Shown here: in pieces, positions 8,073 through 15,468 of the stretch
How positions within the stretch are numbered: the first letter of the stretch is position 1
Layout of the letters: every line of letters begins with the position of its first letter
Source of the DNA: Lachnospiraceae bacterium UBA1258
GTDB lineage: Bacteria; Bacillota; Clostridia; Lachnospirales; Lachnospiraceae
Length of the DNA: 17,256 nt
Assembly (NCBI GenBank): GCA_002308235.1
Contig: DBVS01000001.1
Coordinates: 591 to 17,846 of the forward strand
Reading direction: 5' to 3'
Position numbers and translations under genes: made by a program
Notes under the pieces: generated by a model
Told to the model about the DNA's origin: nothing
What the model saw: the letters and a program-made list of their open reading frames with translations, nothing else
The model's database searches: none

Positions 8073-8096
8073 TTGAGTAAAGCATAGTTTTTTCAA
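8067..8096 (-). promoter_or_regulatory. Candidate main promoter of the GH4 gene
   Basis: On the minus strand TTGAAA and TATAAT are separated by 18 bases. The spacer bases next to the -10 (CTTTACTCAA) nearly match those of a similar element upstream of the binding-protein operon at 14506-14535, which suggests a shared regulator. The leader would be about 70 bases. Confidence 0.55.
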
Positions 8097-8125
8097 ACAT
8101 AATTGACCAAATTTAGGGGGCCGAT

Positions 8126-9040
8126 ATGCGACAGACAGTCTTTGAAGAAACCTCTGACGGAATCACCATTGACCGTGTTATCCGTGATTATGATTACACC
8201 ATGCCTACCAAGCACTTTCACGACGAGTACGAGATCTACTATCTGGTCGAAGGAGAGCGCTTCTATTTCATCGGTCAGCGTACTTACCACATTCACAAGG
8301 GTTCCCTTGTATTTATCAACAAGAATGTGATCCACAAAACAGGCCTTGCTTCCACTCCCTACCATGACAGGATCCTTATCGAATTCTGCGGAGAGCCCTT
8401 CGGAAGCTTCTTTTCCACCTTCGGGGATCTTTCTTTGGAATCCTTCTTTGAAGAATACACCGGTGTCATGGATTTTGATGCCAGAGAACAGTCCTATGTC
8501 GAAAATCTGCTGATGGGTATCCAGTCGGAGATCCACCATAAAAAACCGGGCTACAGACTTTCCGTAATGAACAAGCTTTCATCCCTGCTGATTTTTGCCA
8601 TGCGTCACGACAGCAAGAGCGTCGGTGAAAAGTCCTCGGTTCCCGGAAGTGCCAAACACCAGAAGGTGGACGATGTGGCAAGATACATCGTCAAAAACTG
8701 TACCAGTTCCATGTCCCTTGAAACCGTTGCGGACAGTTTCTTTGTCAACAAGTGCTACTTAAGCCGCATTTTTAAAGAGACCACAGGCTTTACCATCAAC
8801 GAATACATCAACATCCACCGGGTAAACAAAGCCCAGAAACTGCTTACGGATTCAAACCTTTCCATTACCGAGATCGCATCCGCCTGCGGCTACGAAAGCC
8901 TTACCTATTTCGAGAAGGTCTTTAAGACCTATCGTGAGGTCTCGCCCCTTAAATATCGAAACGAATACAAGCAGCTTAACCGTAAGCGTTCCTCAAAGGG
9001 CGATGATATCGATCCCCTTGCTAAAACGGATACTCCATGA
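8126..9040 (+). CDS. AraC-family transcriptional regulator
   Basis: A 304-residue one-component regulator, probably sensing an imported or processed sugar and controlling this locus. Residues 25-75 form a cupin-like sensor (KHFHDEYEIYYLVEG, then HKGSLVFINKNVIHKT). The AraC DNA-binding pair of helix-turn-helix units occupies about 183-280, with LETVADSFFVNKCYLSRIFKE in the first and ITEIASACGYESLTYFEKVFK in the second, ending in VSPLKYR. A charged tail of about 25 residues follows. AGGGGG lies five or so bases before the ATG. It is divergent from the GH4 gene, and its last 20 bases overlap the end of the convergent 679-residue gene. Targets are inferred from position only. Confidence 0.93.
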   Translation: MRQTVFEETSDGITIDRVIRDYDYTMPTKHFHDEYEIYYLVEGERFYFIGQRTYHIHKGSLVFINKNVIHKTGLASTPYHDRILIEFCGEPFGSFFSTFGDLSLESFFEEYTGVMDFDAREQSYVENLLMGIQSEIHHKKPGYRLSVMNKLSSLLIFAMRHDSKSVGEKSSVPGSAKHQKVDDVARYIVKNCTSSMSLETVADSFFVNKCYLSRIFKETTGFTINEYINIHRVNKAQKLLTDSNLSITEIASACGYESLTYFEKVFKTYREVSPLKYRNEYKQLNRKRSSKGDDIDPLAKTDTP

Positions 9041-11060
9041 TCCCTTCCGTCTCGATATACCAGTTCTTTGTGGATCTCAACGCACTCATTGCCAAAAGCA
9101 ACGCACCGTTTCCGGGGAGATATAAAGGCAGATCCTTTCTTTCTCCCTGGAAATTATTTCCGTTTATACCGTAAGAATTCTTGGCTGCATCCGAAAGCAG
9201 CATATCGAAAGCCTCATCGTATCTTCCAAGTTTTGCAAGCGTCATCGCCAGAAAAGCAAAATCCCATCCCCAGAGAGAATCAAAATCCCACTTATCCTTA
9301 AATTCTTTTATGGAACAAAGCAAGGCTTCTTCATCGGTTTCAGCCGAAAGCAGGCCCTTTCCGAAAAGCATGGAAGGGTGATCCATATTTAAATCCGTGT
9401 AGGTCTTACTGTATCCTTCGTAGGCCGGAAGGAGTCCCTCCACAGGCTTCTGAACAGCCATCTTTGCTGCTGTTTCCCTGTACTTTCCGCAGTCTTTTAC
9501 CGACAGTTTTTCAAGCCAGTCTGCGGCAATGTTCAAACCGAACTTCCAATATTCGATTTCAAACCCCGGATTGAATATTTCCGAAGGATTTCCCTTTTCC
9601 TGTACGCTGTAAAGAGGCGGAGGAAGAATGTATCTGTCCGTTTTCTCATCATAGATTGCAAAATCCGCCATGAATTCTGCGGTTTCTTCCACAAGAACCC
9701 TGTACTTTTCGAGAAAATCCTTTTCGGAAATTGCGGGAACTTCCACGCGACTCTCCGAATATCTTGAAAGCCTTAAAAGTTCCAGCATATATATGATATG
9801 AGGCTGCTGCCAGATAAGGAGCGGCGCAATGACCGAGGGCGAATTTTCCGCGGTGGGATCCGTCATCTTGGGCCATCTTGCACCCTTAAAACCGTTTTCT
9901 TTTGCTATTCTTTTTGCATTCTTAAGAGCTCCCAGATAAAATCCGAAGGATCTTTCCAAGAGATCTCCCCGCCCGTAAAGTGCCAGATACGCCGCATGCA
10001 CGGGATGCATCTCAATGTGAAACTTTCCGTACCAGCTGTTGCAGGTAAGACCCGTCTCCTGGGGCGGAAGTGTGGATGTACACTGCACAAATGAAAGGTA
10101 CATGGAAAGGATTATTCTTCTTTCAAGCTCCTCGGCTCTTTTGTCCGAAGAACCCGTCACATCGATGAAAGCTCCCCTGTTCCAAAAGGTATAAAAGCGG
10201 GTCATGGACTCTTCACAGACCTGCTTATAGGTCCGCTCCGCAAAGCCGTTTTCTTCATCCGAAAAACCGATGACTCCCGACAGAGTCGTACTCCTCTGCT
10301 CCGGAAGACTTAAGGTAAAGTCGTGGGAACCCGATTTTTCTATTTTCATTCCCCCGCTTAAATGCACGTACAGATTCTTTGAATCGATCTCTCTTTTTAA
10401 AAGCACATCTTCGTGTCCCCGCAGGATCCGGGAGCGTTTAACGATGGTGCGATGTTTGTCTTTTGCATTAAAATCGGAACCGGTAATCCCGGGACTCGGA
10501 TAGGGAAAGCTCACTTTGATGGTAAGTCTGTCTTTTAAGAGCTTTGAATCCACTTTAAAAGCAAGAGTGTTGTTTTCCCCCACCGCGGTTTCCACGGTAA
10601 CTTCTTTTCCCTCGGTTTTAAAGGTACTGGTAAGGATTCCCGTGTAAAGATCGAGTGTCTGATCCACATCCGAAATATCTTCGGGAAGCAATCGCCTTGA
10701 ATCAAGCAGGAAACCGATTCTCATGAGATTGAATCTGTGGGGATTTTCCCGCAAATAATCGTATGCTTTTTCTTCGTTTCTAAAGCAGTTTACGGGATAT
10801 TTCAGAATGCGACCGCGGGACTCATATTCAGTCAGAGTGATCTTTGGCGAAGTACCGTCCGGGAAAGGTGCAAAATGCCATTCGTTTGAACACATGGTCA
10901 GGACCGGGCAGGCCTTTTCATACTCTTCGTAAAAGGTCTGAAGTCCGGTCACATCCGCACCAAAAGCAAAATCCCCGTTCCCCAGAGTTAAAGGAGAATG
11001 GGGATTCATGCGTTTCAGAAGAGGATTATATTTTTTTACCAATTGCTCGCGATGAATCAT
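9021..11060 (-). CDS. Uncharacterised six-hairpin (alpha/alpha)6 glycosidase-like protein
   Basis: I do not recognise a characterised family for this 679-residue protein. The first 300 residues look like a beta-sandwich, opening with a conserved-looking SPLTLGNGDFAFGADVTG at 22-39. Residues 305-665 look like a helical toroid of the kind seen in GH65 and related families: TGLTCNSWYGKFHIEMHPVH (336-355), GARWPKMTDPTAENSPS (393-409), LIWQQPHIIYM (415-425), NPGFEIEYWKFGLN (497-510), WGWDFAFLAMTLAKLGR (597-613) and LPLYLPGNGALLLAM (644-658). Candidate acids include Glu350, Glu501 and Glu503, unassigned. There is no signal peptide. It lies 19 bases after the second permease gene with a weak AGGT ribosome site, so it is the last gene of the import operon and should act on the imported sugar. 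Glycosidase or phosphorylase activity is inference. Confidence 0.7.
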   Translation of the reverse strand: MIHREQLVKKYNPLLKRMNPHSPLTLGNGDFAFGADVTGLQTFYEEYEKACPVLTMCSNEWHFAPFPDGTSPKITLTEYESRGRILKYPVNCFRNEEKAYDYLRENPHRFNLMRIGFLLDSRRLLPEDISDVDQTLDLYTGILTSTFKTEGKEVTVETAVGENNTLAFKVDSKLLKDRLTIKVSFPYPSPGITGSDFNAKDKHRTIVKRSRILRGHEDVLLKREIDSKNLYVHLSGGMKIEKSGSHDFTLSLPEQRSTTLSGVIGFSDEENGFAERTYKQVCEESMTRFYTFWNRGAFIDVTGSSDKRAEELERRIILSMYLSFVQCTSTLPPQETGLTCNSWYGKFHIEMHPVHAAYLALYGRGDLLERSFGFYLGALKNAKRIAKENGFKGARWPKMTDPTAENSPSVIAPLLIWQQPHIIYMLELLRLSRYSESRVEVPAISEKDFLEKYRVLVEETAEFMADFAIYDEKTDRYILPPPLYSVQEKGNPSEIFNPGFEIEYWKFGLNIAADWLEKLSVKDCGKYRETAAKMAVQKPVEGLLPAYEGYSKTYTDLNMDHPSMLFGKGLLSAETDEEALLCSIKEFKDKWDFDSLWGWDFAFLAMTLAKLGRYDEAFDMLLSDAAKNSYGINGNNFQGERKDLPLYLPGNGALLLAMSALRSTKNWYIETEGIMEYPF

Positions 11061-11079
11061 TCTGCGTACCTGTTAAAAT

Positions 11080-11922
11080 TTATCCCTTCAAGCCGCTGGT
11101 GCTGATTCCGTCCACAAGATAGCGGTTAAAGAAAAGGAAGATCAAAAATACTGGTATCATGGAGAGCGTGGACATTGCAAACATGGGACCGTAGTCCGTT
11201 TTGCTTGTTGCGTCCTTGAAAAGCTTTACGGCTATGGAAACGGTGTAGGCCTGAGGCTTTCCCAGATAAAGCAGGGGTCCCATATAATCATCCCACTTCC
11301 AGTAAAACTGGATGATGATGGTGGAAATCAGTGCCGGCTTCAAAAGCGGGATGATGACCCTCGAATAAACACTGTATTTGCTGCAGCCGTCAATGATGGC
11401 CGCTTCATCAAGTTCTCTCGGAATTCCCGCCATAAACTGCATCATCATGTAGATAAAGAAAGGGGCTCCGAAGAAATGCGGTACTACAAGGGGAAGTATC
11501 GTTCCGACCCAGCCTATACGGTTGTAGATCAGATACTGCGGGATCATGACTACCTGACCCGGCAACAGCATGGTTGCAATCATGATGGTAAAAATAAGCT
11601 TGTTGCCGTGGAACTTGATCCTGGCAAGAGAGTAGGCTATAAGCGAAGAACTTATAACGGTTCCCAGGGTTGCGATTACCGTAATTATTATAGAATTTTT
11701 AAAGTAGGTGGTAAAGGTTATTTTTCCGAAACCCGCCCAGCCCGTTTTATAGTTTTCCCAACGCCAGTGAGGCGGGATAAGGTTTAGGGATCCGCTTAAT
11801 ATCTCCGAGTTGTCCTTTAAGGAACCGGAGATCATCCAGAGTACCGGATAGATCATCACGAATCCGAGACCCGCTATAAAAATATGATAAATGATTCTTA
11901 ATACTATTTTCTTTGTTTTCAT
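11080..11922 (-). CDS. Carbohydrate ABC transporter permease (MalG/LplC type)
   Basis: One of two inner-membrane subunits of a CUT1-type sugar importer. The 280 residues have an N-terminal segment FIAGLGFVMIYPVLWMISGSL and about six membrane spans. The EAA loop that docks the ATPase is at 173-193 (EAAIIDG, then IIPLLKP). The start at 11922 is chosen because MKTKKIVLR is the normal N-terminus; AGGTG just upstream overlaps the stop of the preceding permease, seven bases away, so the two are tightly linked. B. subtilis LplC is the suggested analogue by gene order. Confidence 0.94.
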   Translation of the reverse strand: MKTKKIVLRIIYHIFIAGLGFVMIYPVLWMISGSLKDNSEILSGSLNLIPPHWRWENYKTGWAGFGKITFTTYFKNSIIITVIATLGTVISSSLIAYSLARIKFHGNKLIFTIMIATMLLPGQVVMIPQYLIYNRIGWVGTILPLVVPHFFGAPFFIYMMMQFMAGIPRELDEAAIIDGCSKYSVYSRVIIPLLKPALISTIIIQFYWKWDDYMGPLLYLGKPQAYTVSIAVKLFKDATSKTDYGPMFAMSTLSMIPVFLIFLFFNRYLVDGISTSGLKG

Positions 11923-11929
11923 GGCGCAC

Positions 11930-12859
11930 CTAACTTTCGGATTCATTAAACACCCAATGCTTGGATGTCTTGAAAACAATCGCGGTGATTGCACTCATAA
12001 TGAGGAGCATTACCCAGCTCATGGCACTGGCGTAGCCCATGAACCTCATCTGGATACCCTGCTTATACACATAAAGTGCGTAGTACATGGTGGCATCGTT
12101 GGGGCCGCCCGTTGTGATGACAAAGGCCTGCGTGAACACCATAAAGCTCGATATGAGCTGCATTATTAGATTGAACATGATAACCGGAGAGAGGCAGGGC
12201 ATGGTGATCTTCCAGAAGATCTGCCAGCCGTTGGCTCCGTCAATCTTTGCAGCTTCGTAGTAGCTCGTGGGAATCTCCTTAAGTCCCGCCGCAAAGATCA
12301 GCATCGATGAACCGAACTGCCAGGCGGTCATTAAGATAATGGGCCACTTGGCGGCGGTCATGCTGCCTAACCAGTTGACCGTTGGTAAACCGAGTTTTGC
12401 AAGGTTTATGTTGATAAGACCCTTCCTTGAAAACAGTTCTTTCCAAACCAAAGCTACCGCCACGCTTCCTCCGATAAGCGAGGGAAGATAATAAAGTGAA
12501 CGGTAAACACTCACCAGCTTGCTGGGCCTTGTAAGAAGAAAAGCTATAAACAAAGCAAAAGCAAGCTTGATCGGTACGGACAGCGCAACATACTGAAGCG
12601 TGACGCCCACCGACTTTAAGAATCTTTCGTCTTTAAAAAGATTTATATAGTTACTAAAGCCCACCCAGTTCGATTTATTAATCATGTTGTAATCGGTAAA
12701 TGAATAATAAAGGGATGTGAGCATAGGAATTATCGTAAATGCAAGAAATCCGATTATAAAGGGGGCTGCAAAAGCATACCCCACCGTATTGTTATTATAG
12801 GCAAACCTGTTCCAAGGCGTTCTTCCGCTTACAACTGCGGGAGTTTTTGTTTTGCTCAT
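11930..12859 (-). CDS. Carbohydrate ABC transporter permease (MalF/LplB type)
   Basis: Partner permease of the CUT1 importer, 309 residues with six predicted spans, beginning after a short cytoplasmic tail (GYAFAAPFIIGFLAFTIIPM). The EAA loop is at about 202-221 (YEAAKIDGANGWQIF, then ITMPCLSP). I chose the ATG at 12859 because AGAGG lies nine bases upstream and the longer version would read through an intercistronic stem-loop. The gap to the binding-protein gene is 92 bases and holds that stem-loop, which probably lowers permease expression relative to the binding protein. Confidence 0.94.
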   Translation of the reverse strand: MSKTKTPAVVSGRTPWNRFAYNNNTVGYAFAAPFIIGFLAFTIIPMLTSLYYSFTDYNMINKSNWVGFSNYINLFKDERFLKSVGVTLQYVALSVPIKLAFALFIAFLLTRPSKLVSVYRSLYYLPSLIGGSVAVALVWKELFSRKGLININLAKLGLPTVNWLGSMTAAKWPIILMTAWQFGSSMLIFAAGLKEIPTSYYEAAKIDGANGWQIFWKITMPCLSPVIMFNLIMQLISSFMVFTQAFVITTGGPNDATMYYALYVYKQGIQMRFMGYASAMSWVMLLIMSAITAIVFKTSKHWVFNESES

Positions 12860-12894
12860 ACTTAAAAACCTCTGAGGGAATTGCCCGGCGATTT

Positions 12895-12922
12895 TCCGCC
12901 ACTGCCAAAAGGCAGTGACGGA
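12895..12922 (-). other. Intercistronic stem-loop between binding protein and permease genes
   Basis: CACTGCC and GGCAGTG pair around a four-base loop, extended past one mismatch by four or five more pairs. On the transcribed strand it is followed by AAATC and no U run, so it is not a standard terminator. Such structures between binding-protein and permease genes (as in malE-malF) commonly protect the upstream mRNA. Confidence 0.7.
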
Positions 12923-12951
12923 CACCGTGCTAAAACTTGAGAAAAGAAGAA

Positions 12952-14325
12952 TCAGAACTGAGATGCTGCGTAGTCATAAACTGCCTTTGCAGCTTCATCA
13001 GCGGTCATTTCTTTGTAGATAACCTTTTCAAGGTAGTACTTGTACTGCTCTTTTACTGCTTCACCGCACTCAGGGCTTGCAGGGTTGTAAGGCTTTCCGC
13101 CGGTATCGAAGGAACCTACGAGGTCAACATACTCGTAAACCTTCTTTTCAACGTCGGTAAGGTTGTCTGCAAGTGCTTCACGAACAGCGGTAAAGGTAGG
13201 AATTCCGCGCTCTGCAAGAAGGATCTTGTTGGCGTCGATGCTGCTCTGGAAGAATGCGATAAACTTGGCTGCTTCATCGGGATGCTTGGAATCGTTGGAT
13301 ACGCAAAGCATCTGAGAAGACTGAATGGTGATACCGGAAGGACCGTTAGCGGTCTTGCGGGGAGGGTTGATGAGCTTAAGCTCTCTGCCTGCCGCATTGG
13401 TAAGTGCAACGAACTGGTTGGATGCAACCCAGGTCATGGCAGCTTCGCCGGATACGATGAAGTCCTGCTCGATGTCGCTGATCTCGTTGCAAGCACCGGG
13501 ATCGGGATAAGCACCTGCATCAACAAGGTCTGCTCTCATCTGCATGTAGTTTGCAAGCATCTTGTAGTCGGTGAATCCAAGTCCGGTATTGTCGGAATTG
13601 TAGAATCCGTACTCAAAACCTTCCTGGCTGATTCCGCTGGAGCCGCCTGCCTGCCAGTCATCAAACTTGGAGGATCCGTAGATGCCAAGCTTACTGTGAA
13701 TGTCAAGGCAAATCTTCTTGTAGTCGTCCCAGGTCCAGTTTTCGGTAGGTTCAGCTACGCCGGCCTGCTTGAAGATCTCGGGGTCGTAAGCGATTCCGTA
13801 GGTGTTAACGCCGCTGCAAAGACCAACCTGGTTGCCCTGTGCGTCGGCTGCGATACGAAGGAATGCATCGGTGGTGCCGGATACATCAATGGTGCCGTCC
13901 TTGATGAAATCGTTGAGTAAGTAGATCTTACTCTGGAATGTAGGGAAGTTACTTCCCATCTGGAAAATATCCCATACATCGTTTGATGCAACCAGGGTGT
14001 TGAGCTTGTTGAAATATCCTTCGAAATCCATGGGCTCGTATTCGATGGTTACATGAGGGTTAAGCTTTTCGTAGAGTTCGATAACCGCTACTGTTCTGTC
14101 ATGTCTGGTCTGAGAACCCCACCATGCCATTCTGAGGGTCACGGGCTCTTTCTTTTCCTCCGTGCTTGCAGAGGAAGCAGATGCCGAAACGCTTGTGCTT
14201 GATGCAGAGCTTACGCTTGCGGAATCACTTGCACTTGAGGTGCTTGTTCCGTTACCGCCGCAGGCTACGAGACCCAGCATCATTGCCACAGATAAAACTG
14301 CAGCGAATAATTGCTTCTTTTTCAT
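12952..14325 (-). CDS. Extracellular sugar-binding lipoprotein of the ABC importer
   Basis: A family 1 solute-binding protein of 457 residues that captures oligosaccharides outside the membrane and delivers them to the two permeases. The signal peptide MKKKQLFAAVLSVAMMLG ends in the lipobox LVAC, with Cys22 as the lipidated residue. Residues 23-57 form a Ser/Ala/Val-rich linker. The mature domain starts VTLRMAWWGSQTRHDRT and contains the typical segments VIELYEKLNPHVTIEYEPM and ASNDVWDIF. GGGAGA lies nine bases before the ATG. It is the first gene of a four-gene operon (binding protein, two permeases, 679-residue protein). No ATPase gene is nearby; related importers use a shared MsmK/UgpC-like ATPase. 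The ligand is inferred from neighbours as a pectin- or arabinan-derived sugar. Confidence 0.95.
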   Translation of the reverse strand: MKKKQLFAAVLSVAMMLGLVACGGNGTSTSSASDSASVSSASSTSVSASASSASTEEKKEPVTLRMAWWGSQTRHDRTVAVIELYEKLNPHVTIEYEPMDFEGYFNKLNTLVASNDVWDIFQMGSNFPTFQSKIYLLNDFIKDGTIDVSGTTDAFLRIAADAQGNQVGLCSGVNTYGIAYDPEIFKQAGVAEPTENWTWDDYKKICLDIHSKLGIYGSSKFDDWQAGGSSGISQEGFEYGFYNSDNTGLGFTDYKMLANYMQMRADLVDAGAYPDPGACNEISDIEQDFIVSGEAAMTWVASNQFVALTNAAGRELKLINPPRKTANGPSGITIQSSQMLCVSNDSKHPDEAAKFIAFFQSSIDANKILLAERGIPTFTAVREALADNLTDVEKKVYEYVDLVGSFDTGGKPYNPASPECGEAVKEQYKYYLEKVIYKEMTADEAAKAVYDYAASQF

Positions 14326-14355
14326 AAGTGAATCTCCCTTCTTCTTGGTAGTCTA

Positions 14356-14384
14356 ATCCTATATCAGCACCTTTCGAAGGTCAA
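14356..14384 (-). promoter_or_regulatory. Predicted proximal promoter of the import operon
   Basis: On the minus strand TTGACC and TAGGAT are 17 bases apart, giving a leader of about 25 bases before the binding-protein start. The -35 is excellent and the -10 moderate, consistent with an activated promoter. Confidence 0.6.
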
Positions 14385-14494
14385 TATTTCTCAAGAAACA
14401 AGCAAAAATGCCACCGAAAATAGTTTTTATCAAACAAAATTTACCGTTTTTACTTCATCAATATTTGCACAAAGCAAATTTTGTTCGGTTTTGT

Positions 14495-14539
14495 GACTTA
14501 TGCAAATTATATTGACTTAAGTTCAAAGTTTTCGACTTA
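14495..14539 (-). repeat. Three direct TAAGTC repeats upstream of the import operon
   Basis: On the minus strand TAAGTC occurs at 14534-14539, 14514-14519 and 14495-14500, spaced 20 and 19 bases, about two helical turns. AraC-family regulators often bind direct repeats on one DNA face, so these are candidate operators. The surrounding 14340-14561 region is very A/T-rich and also holds GCAAATT at 14474 and 14502 and an ATTTGC/GCAAAT inverted repeat at 14463-14479. Confidence 0.4.
14506..14535 (-). promoter_or_regulatory. Candidate distal promoter or operator of the import operon
   Basis: On the minus strand TCGAAA and TATAAT are separated by 18 bases. The 31-base stretch 14506-14536 matches 8067-8097 upstream of the GH4 gene at 21 positions without a gap, including 14 of 16 next to and within the -10. 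If it is a promoter the leader would be about 170 bases. Confidence 0.45.
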
Positions 14540-14561
14540 AATTTACCTTTTCTGATCGGAC

Positions 14562-14597
14562 ATAAAAAGAGCCCCGAAACAAATCGGAGCTCTTTAA
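14562..14597 (-). terminator. Rho-independent terminator of the cyclase-GH43 operon
   Basis: A 12-pair stem (14566-14577 with 14584-14595, one G-U pair, six-base loop) is followed by five T on the minus strand. It lies about 20 bases after the GH43 stop and separates this operon from the import operon. Confidence 0.92.
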
Positions 14598-14616
14598 ACT
14601 GTTCCATATTTACCGC

Positions 14617-15468
14617 TTATTTGTATTCCGGAAGCTTTACCTCAAAGAAAACGGGACGTTCCTTAAGATTAATGTTGGGGGAATGAAGGGTCGCCATGGT
14701 CTTTCCTTCAAGGCTCTTAAAGATCATTCCGTGACCGCCGTTCTTTGAAAAGATAAGGTTTTCATCCTGGACCCAGGGGCCTTCGATGGTGTTGGATTTA
14801 CTGTGTGCCACCGCAAGTGTATAACCCTCTGCGCCAAAGCTTGACCAGAGCATGGTGATCTTGCCGGAATCGTCCGTATAAACAAAGGGGCCGTCGGTAA
14901 CATAGTTTCCGTTCCTGATGGAATTGACCCAAGGTGCTTCGGAAGCATGGAACAAAAGCTTCGGCTCTCCCACGGGCTTCTTTAAGTCTTTACTCAATTC
15001 CACCGCACAGATCTCACCGTCCGTGACCTGTACCCACTCATGGCAGAAGACCATATAGGGCTTGTTTCCGTCGGTCTTTTCAATATAAAGGGTACCGTCA
15101 AGGCATTCCCAGTCTTTCGGCGTAACGGGGCCGTCCGAATGAACCTTAAAGGGACCCATGGGGGAATCAGCCTTTAAGATCTGGGTTCCACGGCACTTTC
15201 CCTCTGTTTTGAAAGAAGCAAACATATAAAAGCTTCCCTCATACTTATGAACTTCCGGTGCCCAGAAGTTTAAATCTGCCCAGAAATCCGCAGGGGGAGT
15301 AAACACCTCCACCGGATCCTCAAAATTCTCAAGATCCGTACTCACATATACATCAAGACCCGTGCCCTTTCCCCAGCATTCGGCTCCTCTTGTTCCGTAC
15401 AGATAATATTTTCCCTCATGAACCAATACAAAGGGATCTCTTATGTTGATATCTTCTCTTTTAATCAC
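14617..15468 (-). CDS. GH43 family glycosidase (arabinofuranosidase/xylosidase type)
   Basis: A single five-bladed beta-propeller of 283 residues, predicted to remove alpha-L-arabinofuranose or beta-xylose from short oligosaccharides. The catalytic base is Asp11 in NIRDPF and the pKa-modulating Asp is probably Asp124 in CLDGTLY. The general acid is less clear: Glu177 (SEAPW) and Glu144 (CHEW) are candidates, and the spot that often reads EGP in GH43 reads TDGPF (191-195). No signal peptide is seen, so it is cytoplasmic. The start is GTG at 15468, set by AAGGAG five bases upstream and by NIRDPF lying ten residues in; it overlaps the diguanylate cyclase stop by eight bases (GTGATTAA), so the two are translationally coupled. 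Confidence 0.88.
   Translation of the reverse strand: MIKREDINIRDPFVLVHEGKYYLYGTRGAECWGKGTGLDVYVSTDLENFEDPVEVFTPPADFWADLNFWAPEVHKYEGSFYMFASFKTEGKCRGTQILKADSPMGPFKVHSDGPVTPKDWECLDGTLYIEKTDGNKPYMVFCHEWVQVTDGEICAVELSKDLKKPVGEPKLLFHASEAPWVNSIRNGNYVTDGPFVYTDDSGKITMLWSSFGAEGYTLAVAHSKSNTIEGPWVQDENLIFSKNGGHGMIFKSLEGKTMATLHSPNINLKERPVFFEVKLPEYK

Noticed and set aside
8093..8539. Minus-strand open frame over the start of the AraC gene
   Set aside because: Antisense shadow of the cupin domain, and it would cover the divergent promoter region.
11930..12925. Longer start for the first permease at 12925
   Set aside because: It would begin inside the intercistronic stem-loop without a ribosome site; the ATG at 12859 has AGAGG and a normal permease N-terminus.
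12937..13920. Long plus-strand open frame of 327 codons
   Set aside because: It lies opposite the binding-protein gene, whose lipobox and family features are clear; the frame is Cys- and Val-rich with no ribosome site or domain.
14340..14561. Riboswitch, small RNA or phage attachment site in the A/T-rich gap
   Set aside because: I see only promoters, short repeats and no stable conserved fold, integrase or duplicated site.
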